The notes: generated by a model not told the origin, from the letters alone. DNA of 64,000 nucleotides from Halobacterium zhouii (GCF_021249405.1 NZ_CP089593.1:930001-994000), one strand, 5' to 3'. Shown: positions 42,877-51,271, numbered from the stretch's first letter. A program made the numbers and translations.

Positions 42877-43341
42877 CTATTCGAGTCGTTCGGCCGCGTC
42901 CTCGTAGGAGTACTCGAACTCCGAATCGATCTTGTCGCCGCGGTAGTACTCCGCGAGGCGACGGATCTTCGACTCGGTGTTCTGAAGCGCGCGACGGTTC
43001 TGGTGGTCCTGGCCGTTGTCCTCCATGTGCTCGTTCAGGCGGACAGCCTTCTCCATGAGGTTGCGGAGGTCCTCGGGCAGGTCACCGTCTGCGTCGTTCT
43101 CCTCCAGGATCTCGGTGACCTTCTTCCCGGTCGCGAGTTTGACGTCGGGAACTGCCGTGCCCTGAACGCCCTCGTCGCGCAGTTTCAGACCGATCTGTGC
43201 GGGGTCGTACCCCTCCTCGGCCAGTTCCACGACGCGGTCCTCGATGGCGTCCGCGTCGACGTCGCTCCACTCCGGTGGTTCGTCTGCCGTCGGGCGGTCC
43301 GAACCGGACGACCCGCGACGGCGTGTGTGCATTCGTGCCAT
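42877..43341 (-). CDS. rps15: 30S ribosomal protein S15 (uS15)
   Basis: The protein has 154 residues from ATG 43341 (MARMHTRRRGSSGSDRP). The archaeal/eukaryotic-type S15 is recognised by the N-terminal MHTRRRGSSGS, EEGYDPAQIGLKLRDEGVQG, LMEKAVRLNEHMEDNGQDHQ, and the closing NTESKIRRLAEYYRGDK helix. It is the first gene of the rps15-recJ-pcc1-rps3ae operon. Confidence 0.95.
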   Translation of the reverse strand: MARMHTRRRGSSGSDRPTADEPPEWSDVDADAIEDRVVELAEEGYDPAQIGLKLRDEGVQGTAVPDVKLATGKKVTEILEENDADGDLPEDLRNLMEKAVRLNEHMEDNGQDHQNRRALQNTESKIRRLAEYYRGDKIDSEFEYSYEDAAERLE

Positions 43342-43503
43342 TGTTCGGATTGGAACTACACGAAACGCTGTACGGCGCTCTCGCGCCGCGACACTACCGC
43401 AGTCCCAAGCCACGCCAGCCCGATTCGAAGCGAACCAGGCGAGTCGCGCGGCACGTCAGATCTGCGGCCGTGTGGCTCCCTACGGCCAGCAAGTCGCGCC
43501 GGC

Positions 43504-43513
43504 ACGTAAAGGG
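43504..43513 (-). promoter_or_regulatory. Possible promoter of the rps15 operon
   Basis: The minus strand reads ccctttacgt. It lies about 165 bp before the rps15 start, implying a leader of about 140 nt. It is the only TATA-like box I see in this gap on that strand. Confidence 0.3.
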
Positions 43514-43544
43514 TTTCCATCTGCGTCGCGCTCTCAATCGCGGG

Positions 43545-43551
43545 GTTTATC
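43545..43551 (+). promoter_or_regulatory. Probable TATA element of tRNA-Ala
   Basis: The sequence gtttatc lies 33-39 bp upstream of the first base of the mature tRNA, a normal spacing for a short 5' leader removed by RNase P. Confidence 0.45.
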
Positions 43552-43583
43552 ATTCACCCACGGGTACGAACGGATGCAGACGA

Positions 43584-43655
43584 GGGCTCGTAGATCAGTG
43601 GTAGATCATCCCCCTGGCACGGGGAAGGCCTCGGGTTCAAATCCCGACGAGTCCA
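43584..43655 (+). tRNA. tRNA-Ala (anticodon GGC)
   Basis: 72 nt without encoded CCA. The acceptor stem gggctcg/cgagtcc contains the G3-U70 wobble pair that identifies alanine tRNAs. The anticodon stem tcccc/gggga encloses the loop ctggcac, giving anticodon GGC (GCC codons). The T-loop is ggttcaaatcc. There is no intron. Confidence 0.96.
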
Positions 43656-43740
43656 TTTCCTTTCGCTCACTTCGTTCGCTCCAGTCAATGGACTCGTCGA
43701 CCTTCGCGAACGCTCCGCGTTCGCTCAGTCCCGACGAGTC
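43642..43740 (+). repeat. tRNA 3'-end duplication and inverted repeat
   Basis: The 12-bp tRNA 3' segment tcccgacgagtc (43642-43653) is repeated at 43729-43740, an attachment-site-like arrangement. Between them, aatggactcgtc (43687-43698) is the exact inverse complement of gacgagtccatt at the tRNA end (43646-43657), so the tRNA 3' region can also fold back on itself. Further palindromic ttcgctc/gagcgaa-type strings fill the gap. Confidence 0.7.
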
Positions 43741-43872
43741 TAGGGCATTCATGAGTAAGGGGTGTGGCTAAGGCCACCAAAATTCAAAACACTCCGCACC
43801 GCTGTCCGCCAGAACAGCGGACACACCGGGTACAAGCTACGGAGGTTCGATGCTGTCCCTCGGGGTAAAGCG

Positions 43873-44408
43873 CTAGAAAAATGCCGCGTTTCCGAGAAGA
43901 TACGCCCCAGCAAGGGCCTGCGCCATAGAGAGAAAAAGAACACCCTGGCCAAGACCTTTAGCCGAAAAGTCTGGACTTGTCCATATTACACTAAAATTTC
44001 CGTCTCGAAGAGCTGCCTCACCTGACTCGTCCATTTTCGCGTTCTGTCCGACCATATAGTATTGGATAGAAATGGGGCGTTGGATGTTTAGATCGTGGTT
44101 TATCCCCTCGTTACTGATATTCTCGATTGCTCTCTCTGCTCTTGTTCGAAGCACTCCAGCTGATTGCCGTTCAACGTAGTGGGTTAGTATTGCAAATCCG
44201 AGGACAAACGACGCTATCCCCCAAGTAGGCATATTAGGCCTAATTTGAGTGGGTCGTCGAGAACGTTGATTGCTGCACCACCAAATACTGGGGGAAAAAT
44301 AACAAATAGATAGTATGAGTTATGGAGGAGTTGGTGTCGAGTTCGGTATTCTTCACCCGCCTGTTCATACTCTGTTAAAATCAGACTAAGTTGGTCTTCA
44401 TCTGTCAT
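43873..44408 (-). pseudogene. Frameshifted membrane-protein gene in a lower-GC patch
   Basis: Two overlapping minus-strand reading frames make one plausible protein. The N-terminal part (ATG 44408 to 44214: MTDEDQLSLILTEYEQAGEE...LHNSYYLFVIFPPVFGGA) ends in KLGLICLLGG and a TAG. The other frame continues as IASFVLGFAILTHYVERQSA. One extra G in the ggggg run near 44219-44223 would join them into about 178 residues with three or four membrane helices. The A+T content is much higher than in the flanks. No known family is recognised. It could be a true frameshift, a sequencing error or programmed slippage. Confidence 0.6.
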
Positions 44409-44726
44409 CGCTTCTGTGGATACATACTGTCCACTTTAACCTATTTGCAGAGCCCGGTTTGACCTGAGTTTACAACCATCGCACGAGGTTACGCACGCCG
44501 AGAATCCATTCCTGAATATGCACACGAGACGCGCTCGGTCGCGCACACATCTCGCGTCACCGATGACGACGCTCATCGTCGTTTCGCGGTCGCCGAAACC
44601 GAGGCGACTACGAGTAATGTCGTGCTCAGACGACCTGTCCTCCGGCTAAGTAGAGCAGTTCGAAGAGCAGCCTGACGGCTGTCAGCCTGACTAAGATTTT
44701 TCTACCCCGGAGTTGCAGCTATCGTC
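44409..44726. other. Intergenic region after the lower-GC patch
   Basis: 318 bp with no supported gene. It contains palindromic strings such as gatgacgacgctcatcgtcg (44562-44581) and cagcctgacggctgtcagcc (44669-44688). The second may form a hairpin just upstream of the promoter of the next gene. Confidence 0.45.
44692..44702 (+). promoter_or_regulatory. Probable TATA element of the 44727 gene
   Basis: The sequence taagatttttc lies 25-35 bp upstream of ATG 44727, right after the hairpin-forming cagcctgacggctgtcagcc. Confidence 0.35.
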
Positions 44727-45095
44727 ATGGCCCAGCAGCGAGTCCGAGTTCTCGGTGCAATCGTGGGCCGGTACGGAGTTCTCTATCCCGGCCTTGCAGT
44801 AGCGGGGGCGTACGCCGTGAGTACGCAGGTCGGGGCCACGTTCGGCACGGTGCTGTTCTACGTGTTCGCAGGGGCCGCCATCCTCACTGGATTCGGGGCG
44901 GCCAGTAGCGGCCCCTCGATGGTTGCGGACTCCGTTGGCGATGTCGCCGCCCTCATGGACGACCCGTCGGTCTCAGACCCAGATTTCCGGGCTGACCGCG
45001 TGGAGCGGTGGGGGAACACGGCTCTGGTCAAACTGGTGTTGTTCACTCTCGGTCTCATGGTGGCACTGACTGGCCTGACGGTTGGGAACCTATAG
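44727..45095 (+). CDS. Haloarchaeal membrane protein of unknown function
   Basis: The protein has 122 residues with three hydrophobic segments: LAVAGAYAVSTQVGATFGTV, LFYVFAGAAILTGFGA, and a C-terminal LVKLVLFTLGLMVALTGLTV. A soluble, acidic stretch (DPSVSDPDFRADRVERWGN) separates the second and third. No recognised domain. Confidence 0.65.
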   Translation: MAQQRVRVLGAIVGRYGVLYPGLAVAGAYAVSTQVGATFGTVLFYVFAGAAILTGFGAASSGPSMVADSVGDVAALMDDPSVSDPDFRADRVERWGNTALVKLVLFTLGLMVALTGLTVGNL

Positions 45096-45230
45096 AGAGC
45101 ACTGTTCAGATACGGTTTTTGTCGCACTGTCTGGCGATCTGCACGGAGGAACAGCGGCCAGTCGATCTGCACGTCGCAACCTGGCATTCCATTCCAACGG
45201 CAAATGAAGAACTCGCGCTAGCAACCGCTG

Positions 45231-45476
45231 TCAGAGAACTGCAGAAATGGGAATCTTAGCCCGTTGCGGCCCGAGATGGTCGCCGCCACCGTGCCCTCGA
45301 ACCGTCGGCAGTCGGGACGCTTGATGCCGCCCATGTGTGAGCACCTGCACGCCTCTCCCGCGAATCCAGTACACCGCGAACACGTAGTACCCGCCTTCTC
45401 GCTGTAGCTTCTCGTGGTACTGGCGGTAGATTTTGAACGTCCCTGGCTGGCCGTCGGCGCATCCGTGCACCGCCAT
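45231..45476 (-). CDS. Conserved haloarchaeal hypothetical, possibly an N-terminally shortened copy
   Basis: 81 residues starting MAVHGCADGQPGTFKIYRQY. The segment GTFKIYRQYHEKLQREGGYY with FAVYWIRGRGVQVLTHGRHQ looks like a small haloarchaeal family whose members have this core followed by a Leu-Pro-rich tail. The start lies close to the neighbouring Tat lipoprotein gene, and the N-terminal part may be missing. No function can be assigned. Confidence 0.5.
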   Translation of the reverse strand: MAVHGCADGQPGTFKIYRQYHEKLQREGGYYVFAVYWIRGRGVQVLTHGRHQASRLPTVRGHGGGDHLGPQRAKIPISAVL

Positions 45477-45502
45477 CTCGTACTCGTGAGGCGTCGCTCA
45501 CT

Positions 45503-45964
45503 TCAGGGCTGTTCCGCCGACTGATTGACCCACACGGTCAGCGTGTCGAAGTACGGCGCGACTTTCACGATGATGTTCTCGATGTCCGGCGCGGTTTCGG
45601 TGCCGACGCTCACCGTCGCCTGATTCTGCTGTTGGTTCGTGTAGAAGTTGTCGACGCCGAGCGTGGCGGTGACGCGGTACTGCTTCCGGTCGCCGGTAAA
45701 CACCTCTTCCCACTCCTTCTCTTTGCCCGGTTCGATTTCCGCCGTTTTCTCGAAAATCAGTTCGCTGCCGCCCAGCGGACTCGCTTTCACCGTCACCGTA
45801 TGCGTCTGGTCCATCTCGTTCAGGAGCAAAATTCCGTAGGAGTCGTTCCCGGCATCCGGATCGCTCGAACCACCGCCGAGAAGGCCGCTGCAGCCCGCGA
45901 GCGCCGTCGTCGCGAGAACGCTACCGCTCTGGAGGACGTTCCGCCGCGTTGGATTCGGCACCAT
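45503..45964 (-). CDS. Tat-exported lipoprotein of unknown function
   Basis: 153 residues from ATG 45964. The N-terminus MVPNPTRRNVLQSGSVLATT has a twin-arginine motif (TRRNVLQ) and the lipobox ALAGC. The mature part is a beta-rich domain with a repeated THTVTVKASPLGG and YRVTATLGVDNFY pattern, resembling Ig-like folds. No active-site motif. It sits downstream of a zinc-ribbon membrane-protein gene on the same strand. Confidence 0.75.
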   Translation of the reverse strand: MVPNPTRRNVLQSGSVLATTALAGCSGLLGGGSSDPDAGNDSYGILLLNEMDQTHTVTVKASPLGGSELIFEKTAEIEPGKEKEWEEVFTGDRKQYRVTATLGVDNFYTNQQQNQATVSVGTETAPDIENIIVKVAPYFDTLTVWVNQSAEQP

Positions 45965-46063
45965 CGTTGCACTCTTGTTCGAGAACTATAACTTAGTTCT
46001 TTGGCGTGAAGATAGAACGAGCGCAAGCGGGCGTCGGGCGCTGAGCGCGGGAGACCGTGTGTG

Positions 46064-46432
46064 TCACTTCCGCTCTTCGAGACACCAGTGACAGAAGTCG
46101 ACGCCGTCGATGGTCTCTCGCGTGCACGCGTCGCAGACGCGGTTCGACCGGTCGGCGAGCGAGGCAACGGTGTCGACAGTTGCGGCGAGTCGGAGCGCGA
46201 GCGCGACGCCGGCGAGCGCCACGACGACCTGGAGTTCGGAGACGGGAGCGGGGAGCATCGCGAGCACGCCGGCCCGGAACCCCCAGCCGGGAAGCACGAA
46301 GGCCGTCGTGAGGACGCCGACGGGGAGCCAGAGGCAGACGCGGCGCCACGCACCGAGGAAGACGTGTCCGAGTCCGGGCGTGAGAAGGGAGAGCGTGGCG
46401 ACGAGTCTTCGTGGGTGCGGTTCGTCGGGCAT
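46064..46432 (-). CDS. Membrane protein with C-terminal zinc ribbon (DUF7575-like)
   Basis: 122 residues from ATG 46432 (MPDEPHPRRLVATLSLLTPG). Two or three hydrophobic segments are followed by a cytoplasmic zinc ribbon, CDACTRETIDGVDFCHWC, at the C-terminus (two CxxC pairs). Small haloarchaeal membrane proteins with this layout are common; function unknown. Confidence 0.7.
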   Translation of the reverse strand: MPDEPHPRRLVATLSLLTPGLGHVFLGAWRRVCLWLPVGVLTTAFVLPGWGFRAGVLAMLPAPVSELQVVVALAGVALALRLAATVDTVASLADRSNRVCDACTRETIDGVDFCHWCLEERK

Positions 46433-46582
46433 CGGCGGTGACTCGCGTGGGACCAGTAGTGAACATTTCGCTCCTGGGTGGGAGTGGCCAGCAGCCGGTA
46501 ACGTCGCGTCACCACCACCATCAACCAGCAATATTCGCCAGGATAATCTCTCCGGCCGGGAAAATTATCAAACGAACAGAAC

Positions 46583-46589
46583 GTATTTC
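46583..46589 (+). promoter_or_regulatory. Probable TATA element of the cystathionine synthase/lyase gene
   Basis: The sequence gtatttc lies 24-30 bp before ATG 46613, in an AT-rich patch (aaaattatcaaacgaacag). Confidence 0.45.
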
Positions 46590-46612
46590 ACGGCCAACCG
46601 CAATGTACAATC

Positions 46613-47827
46613 ATGGACGATTCGCGCATCGAGACGCTCGCGGTCGGGCACGGCGAGGACCCCGGGGAAACACACCGCGGCGACGTGGTTTCGCCGATCC
46701 ACCTCGCGTCGACGTTCGCGCTCCCCGAACTCGACGCCGACCTCAGTCTCGAGGACGTCGACCCTGCAGACGGCCAGTTTCTCTACTCCCGACTCAACAA
46801 TCCGACACGACACGCGCTCGAACAGCGACTCGCCGCGCTCGAGGGCGGCGACCACGGGTTCGCGTTCGCGTCCGGCACCTCCGCCATCGCTACGGCGGCG
46901 ATGGCCTGCGTCGAACCCGGCGACCACGTCGTCGCGTTCGACGACCTCTACGCCGGCACTCGACGGATGTTCGAGACGCTCCTGCGCGACCGCTTCGACG
47001 TCGACGTCTCGTTCGTGGACGCCACCGACCCCGAGAACGTCGCGGACGCGCTCCGCCCGGAGACCACGCTCGTCTGGATGGAGACGCCGACGAATCCGCT
47101 GCTGAAACTCTGTGACGTCGAAGCCATCGCCGACCTCGCGCACGACGCCGGCGCGCGCCTCGGCGTCGACAACACGTTCCTCAGCCCGTACTTCCAGCGC
47201 CCCCTCGAACTCGGCGCGGACGTCGTCGCGCACTCCACGACGAAGTACCTCAACGGCCACTCGGACTCCGTGGGCGGCGCGCTCGTCACCAGCGACGACG
47301 CGTTCGCCGAGGAGGTCGGCTTCCTCCAGCAGGTCGGCCTCGGGAACGTGCTCGCGCCGTTCGACGCCTACCTCGTGCTCCGGGGGACGAAGACGCTCGC
47401 GCCGCGGATGCGCGACCACGAGGCGAACGCGCTCGCCATCGCGGAGCACCTGGAATCACGTGACGAGGTCGAGGCCGTCCACTATCCGGGTCTCGAATCC
47501 CACCCGCAACACGACCTCGCGAGGATCCAGCAGTCCGGCTACGGCGGCATCTTCTCGTTCGAACTCGCGGGCGACCTGCAGGACGCAAAGCGCTTCCTCG
47601 AGGCCTTAGAGGAGTTCAGTCTCGCGGTGAGCGTCGGCGGCGTCGAGTCCCTCGTCGAACTCCCGGCGGCGATGACCCACGAACCGATTCCGAAGGCCGA
47701 ACGCGAGGCCCAGGGAATCACCGACACGCTGGTCCGGATGTCGGTGGGCATCGAGCACGTCGACGACCTCGTGCGGGACCTCGAACGCGGGTTCGACGCG
47801 ATGCAGCGCGCGCCGGCGAATCGGTAA
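46613..47827 (+). CDS. metB: Cystathionine gamma-synthase/lyase family PLP enzyme
   Basis: 404 residues. It is a Cys/Met-metabolism PLP enzyme: YSRLNNPTRHALEQRLAALE, the PLP-phosphate region FASGTSAIATAAM, LVWMETPTNPLLKLCDVEAI, and the Schiff-base Lys in HSTTKYLNGHSDSVGGALVT. The C-terminal GGVESLVELPAAMTHEPIPK is typical. Synthase and lyase activities cannot be separated by eye, so the gene symbol is tentative. Confidence 0.9.
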   Translation: MDDSRIETLAVGHGEDPGETHRGDVVSPIHLASTFALPELDADLSLEDVDPADGQFLYSRLNNPTRHALEQRLAALEGGDHGFAFASGTSAIATAAMACVEPGDHVVAFDDLYAGTRRMFETLLRDRFDVDVSFVDATDPENVADALRPETTLVWMETPTNPLLKLCDVEAIADLAHDAGARLGVDNTFLSPYFQRPLELGADVVAHSTTKYLNGHSDSVGGALVTSDDAFAEEVGFLQQVGLGNVLAPFDAYLVLRGTKTLAPRMRDHEANALAIAEHLESRDEVEAVHYPGLESHPQHDLARIQQSGYGGIFSFELAGDLQDAKRFLEALEEFSLAVSVGGVESLVELPAAMTHEPIPKAEREAQGITDTLVRMSVGIEHVDDLVRDLERGFDAMQRAPANR

Positions 47828-47927
47828 TCGCCTCCCGGGGAGACCTGCACTGCTACACTAACGGCGTGGTGGCGTGAACCCGCAACGAACCGGTCCCTTC
47901 AGGGTCGCTCGGCCACAACCGCCCGAT

Positions 47928-48260
47928 ATGTCGCCCGTCGCGCACGTCCAGTCAGCCGCGCTCGCGTGGCCGCTCGTGGTCGCGTTGTCGCTCGCGGCGC
48001 TCGGGTCCGCGGTGCTCACCGGCACCGCGCTCGCTGTCTTCCTGCGGCGGCGCTCCCGTTCGTACCTGCTCGTCGCGCTCGCGCTCGCGGCGCTGCTCGC
48101 ACGAACCGTCGTCGCCAGCGCGAGTCTCACGGGCTTGCTCGCCGGCGACGTCCACCACGTCCTCGAGCACGGCCTCGACGTCGTGATGGCCGCGCTCGTC
48201 GTCGCAGCGGTGTACTACGCGCGCTCGGTGTCGGGCAGTCCCACCGGGGGTGAGCGATGA
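47928..48260 (+). CDS. Three-helix membrane protein (DUF7471-like)
   Basis: 110 residues from ATG 47928 (MSPVAHVQSAALAWPLVVAL), with three hydrophobic helices separated by a basic loop (RRRSRSYLL) and an HHVLEHGLD segment. Such proteins are often encoded just before a winged-helix regulator in haloarchaea. The stop overlaps the start of that regulator by 4 bp, so they form an operon. Confidence 0.7.
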   Translation: MSPVAHVQSAALAWPLVVALSLAALGSAVLTGTALAVFLRRRSRSYLLVALALAALLARTVVASASLTGLLAGDVHHVLEHGLDVVMAALVVAAVYYARSVSGSPTGGER

Positions 48261-48769
48261 TGTCCGCAGTCAGGGAGCGCATCGCCGACCACGTCGCCGA
48301 GCAGCCCGGCGTCCACTTCAGCGCCGTCGCGCGCGACCTCGACCTCGCGCCCGGGCAGGTGCAGTACCACGTCCGGCGACTCCGCCGGAACGAAGCACTC
48401 GACGCAGAGGAGTACTACGGCCGCACGCACTACTTCCCGCCCGAGTGCGGGGAGTGGGAGCGCGGCGCGCTCGCGCTCGCCCGTCGTGAGACCGCACGGG
48501 ACGCGCTCTACTGCCTGCTCGACGAGGGGCCGTCACGTCCCGACGACGTCGCCGAGCGCGTCGGTGTCGCTCGCAGCACGCTCGAACACCACCTCGGTCA
48601 CCTCGTGGAGTGTGGCGTCGTGGAGAAGCGCCGCGACCAGCGGAATCGCGTGACGCTCGCGCTCACGAGACCCGAGGAGACGGTGCGCGCACTCGAGGTT
48701 GTGCAGCCGTCCGCGCCCGAGCGGTTCGTCGACCGCTTCGAGCGACTCGTCGACGGCCTACTGGAGTGA
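48257..48769 (+). CDS. Tandem winged-helix transcriptional regulator
   Basis: 170 residues with two winged-helix domains: residues 1-70 (HVAEQPGVHFSAVARDLDLA, PGQVQYHVRRLRRNE) and about 80-150 (RDALYCLLDEGPSRPDDVAE, RSTLEHHLGHLVECGVVEKR). It resembles archaeal ArsR/MarR-like tandem regulators. Its 3' end overlaps the convergent membrane-protein gene by 12 bp. With that metal-type neighbour, a role in metal-responsive control is possible but unproven. Confidence 0.85.
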   Translation: MMSAVRERIADHVAEQPGVHFSAVARDLDLAPGQVQYHVRRLRRNEALDAEEYYGRTHYFPPECGEWERGALALARRETARDALYCLLDEGPSRPDDVAERVGVARSTLEHHLGHLVECGVVEKRRDQRNRVTLALTRPEETVRALEVVQPSAPERFVDRFERLVDGLLE

Positions 48770-49897
48770 CGAACTGGCGCCCGACTCGCTGCGGCCGCCG
48801 GTCGCGCGCACAATGCTCCCGAGCAACAACAGCACGCTCGCCGCGAAGAACGTCCCCCCGACGGGAGATGAGGGGTCGAGGAACGCCCAGTAGACCGGGG
48901 TCGCCGACGCGCCAAGGAGCACGGAGAGCACGCCGTAGAACGCCGGCGCACAACAACAGCACGCGGTCGCTCCCGTGGTGGCGAGCATCCCGAGTGCGGA
49001 GGTCCGTGTGCCGTCGGCCTCGCTCGCTCGGCGCGCCGCGGTGGCCCGCCACTGCTGGGCGAGTACGCCGACGTTGAGCGCGACGAGACCGCCGAGGATC
49101 ACCATCAAGAGGAGCGTTCCAACGGAGACGTAGCCTGCGAGCGGAATCGACGGGAAGACGAACTCGACGGCCGGCCACGCGACGAGCGGGTCCGAGACGG
49201 GCATGACGACGACCAGCGGGTCCGTCGGGAGGCCGACGCCGTTGTCGGGGTTGAGCGTCACCGTTCCGGACGAGAACGCGAAGAACACGGAGAACAGGAC
49301 GCCAGAGAGCAGGCCCGCCGCGAGCGGCCGCCGGTCGAGGCGGAGACTCTGGACGACGCCCCACGCGTCACGCCGGAGGACGTACGCGATGGCGGCGAGC
49401 ACGGCGAACACGAGCGCGTACCCTGCGGGGTGATACGTCCCGCCGTTCGTCATCACGACGGGGTAGACGACCCACGCGGCGAGCAGGATGCCGAGCGCGG
49501 CGTAGCGTGGGCGTTCGGGCCACTTCACGCGGCCGACGACGAGGCTCCCGGTCGCCATCACCGCACCGACGGCGAGGCTCAGCGTCGGGTAGATTGCTGT
49601 GAGTTCCGGCGCGGCGTCCGCGACGACCTGGAGTTCGACGAGGCCGACGAGGCCGAACGCGCCGACGACGACGCCCGCGAAAGCGATGGACGCGCCGAGG
49701 GTCCCGCCGAGGCTGCCGCGGCGGTACGCGGTGGCGCTCCCGGCGACGAGCGCGCCGCCGACGAGCGCGAGCACGAACAACAGCCAGTGGGGGGTGCCGG
49801 CGTGCGTGGTCCCGGAGTGGGCCGCCGCGGGGGTGGCGAGTCCGGCGAGCGCGAGCGCGACGCCGCCGGCCCGCGCGACCCCTCGAATCGTCTGCAT
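48758..49897 (-). CDS. Polytopic membrane protein with a four-cysteine motif
   Basis: 379 residues with a cleavable signal-like start (MQTIRGVARAGGVALALAGL) and about nine hydrophobic helices. Close to the C-terminus the sequence TGATACCCCAPAFYGV has four consecutive Cys (residues 313-316) within or next to a helix, a likely metal-binding or redox site. A His-rich stretch follows the signal (HSGTTHAGTPHW). It is divergent from two Tat proteins of iron/haem type, suggesting membrane transport of a metal. Confidence 0.75.
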   Translation of the reverse strand: MQTIRGVARAGGVALALAGLATPAAAHSGTTHAGTPHWLLFVLALVGGALVAGSATAYRRGSLGGTLGASIAFAGVVVGAFGLVGLVELQVVADAAPELTAIYPTLSLAVGAVMATGSLVVGRVKWPERPRYAALGILLAAWVVYPVVMTNGGTYHPAGYALVFAVLAAIAYVLRRDAWGVVQSLRLDRRPLAAGLLSGVLFSVFFAFSSGTVTLNPDNGVGLPTDPLVVVMPVSDPLVAWPAVEFVFPSIPLAGYVSVGTLLLMVILGGLVALNVGVLAQQWRATAARRASEADGTRTSALGMLATTGATACCCCAPAFYGVLSVLLGASATPVYWAFLDPSSPVGGTFFAASVLLLLGSIVRATGGRSESGASSSLQ

Positions 49898-49999
49898 GGT
49901 CGAGTGTTTCGATTACGTCCTCTTTCGGGTTCTGGTTCGCGCGTCGAATTCGACGGCCGCACCAGAACCCCTTTTCACGGGACCGCCGTACCACGGTCC

Positions 50000-51271
50000 A
50001 TGCACTCGGACGACCGCGGCATTCCGCGCCGCGCGTTCCTCAAATCGGCTGTCGCCATCGGGGGCGCGAGCGCGCTCGCCGCCTGCGCGGAACGCGACCC
50101 CGAACCCGTGCCGGCGGGTACCGAGAACCCGTCCTCGCTGCCCGAGCGCCAGCACGCGTGGCAGCAGTTCCTCGCGCAGGACGACGCCGGGAACACGATT
50201 CCGCCCCGCCACCACGTCCTCCTCCACCTCGAGTACGACGGCGACTCGCCGACCGAGCGCGAGCGCCAGACGGTCGAAGACGCCCTCCGGAGCCTCGAAC
50301 GCGCCTACGAGTTCTCGAACGAGGGCCTCGTGTTCACGCTCGGCTACTCGCCGTCGTACTTCGAAACGCTGGGCGGGTCGCCGGTAGGCGTCGACCTCCC
50401 CGCGCCGCGCGCGCTCTCGGACCTCGAGGACCCGGAACTCGACACCCCGGACGCCGTCGTCCACCTCGCGAGCGACCGCGCGAAGGTCGTCCTGCGGGCG
50501 GGCCAAGGGCTCCGCGGCGAGAACGACGCGCTGAACGGCGAACCGATGGAGGCGGCGTTGACCGACGCGTTCACGGTGGCTGACCGGCGGACGGGGTTCG
50601 TCGGCGCTGGTCTCCCCGCCGACCACCAGGACACCGGCGGCGTCCCCGACTCCGACCCGGTACCCGAGGACGCGCCGCTGTACATGGGGTTCAAATCGAC
50701 CTTCGAGAAGAGCCAGGCAACCGAGGACCGCGTCACCATCCAGTCCGGACCGTTCGAGGGGGGAACCACCCAGCACGCCTCCCACATCGACCTGAACCTC
50801 CAGCAGTGGTACGAGCAGGACGGCCGCGAGGAGCGCGTCGCGAAGATGTTCTGTCCAGCGCACGCGGAGTCCGGCGCGGTGGAGGGAGTTGGCGAGAACC
50901 TCGGCGATAGCCCCCAACTCGACGACTGCGCGGACGCCGAAGACGCGGCGCGGGAGAAGGGCGTCGTCGGGCACTCCCAGAAACTCGAGTCGGTTCGGGA
51001 AAACGACCGACCGATAATTCTGCGCCGGGACTTCGATTCGACGGACGGTGGCCACGCGGGCGTCCACTTCGTCTCGCTCCAGCGCAGCATCTCGGACTTC
51101 GTGGACACCCGCGAGGCGATGAACGGCGGGGACGTCACCGAGCGGTCGGCGGTCGGGCGCCGCCGCAACAACGGCATCCGCCAGTATCTCTCGGTGACTC
51201 ACCGCGGAAACTACCTGCTGCCGCCGCGCTCTGCGCGTGCGCTCCCGTCTCCCGGTGGTGTCGATGCGTAG
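50000..51271 (+). CDS. Tat-exported DyP-peroxidase-like lipoprotein (DUF7405-type)
   Basis: 423 residues from ATG 50000. The Tat signal GIPRRAFLKSAVAIGGASAL precedes the lipobox AAC. The fold looks like dye-decolourising peroxidase: GLVFTLGYSPSYFETLGG near the start, GGTTQHASHIDLNLQQW, a possible haem-ligand His in GVVGHSQKLESVRE, and LRRDFDSTDGGHAGVHFVSL near the end. The usual GxxDG catalytic motif is not visible (GFVGAGLPADHQD is at its place). The stop overlaps the next gene's ATG by 8 bp. Confidence 0.72.
   Translation: MHSDDRGIPRRAFLKSAVAIGGASALAACAERDPEPVPAGTENPSSLPERQHAWQQFLAQDDAGNTIPPRHHVLLHLEYDGDSPTERERQTVEDALRSLERAYEFSNEGLVFTLGYSPSYFETLGGSPVGVDLPAPRALSDLEDPELDTPDAVVHLASDRAKVVLRAGQGLRGENDALNGEPMEAALTDAFTVADRRTGFVGAGLPADHQDTGGVPDSDPVPEDAPLYMGFKSTFEKSQATEDRVTIQSGPFEGGTTQHASHIDLNLQQWYEQDGREERVAKMFCPAHAESGAVEGVGENLGDSPQLDDCADAEDAAREKGVVGHSQKLESVRENDRPIILRRDFDSTDGGHAGVHFVSLQRSISDFVDTREAMNGGDVTERSAVGRRRNNGIRQYLSVTHRGNYLLPPRSARALPSPGGVDA

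Noticed and set aside
43749..44025. Small ORFs on both strands (67 and 87 codons) after the tRNA
   Set aside because: Sequences are basic, unlike haloarchaeal proteins, and overlap the end of the frameshifted membrane-protein gene.
43656..44726. Integrated genetic element after tRNA-Ala
   Set aside because: No integrase, replication or mobilisation gene is present in the patch; only an att-like duplication and a broken gene remain, so an intact element is not claimed.
45008..45259. Plus-strand ORF of 83 codons after the 44727 gene
   Set aside because: Its first half is the shifted frame of the membrane-protein gene. The last part (CLAICTEEQRPVDLHVATWH) looks partly protein-like but has no start of its own; at most a degraded fragment.
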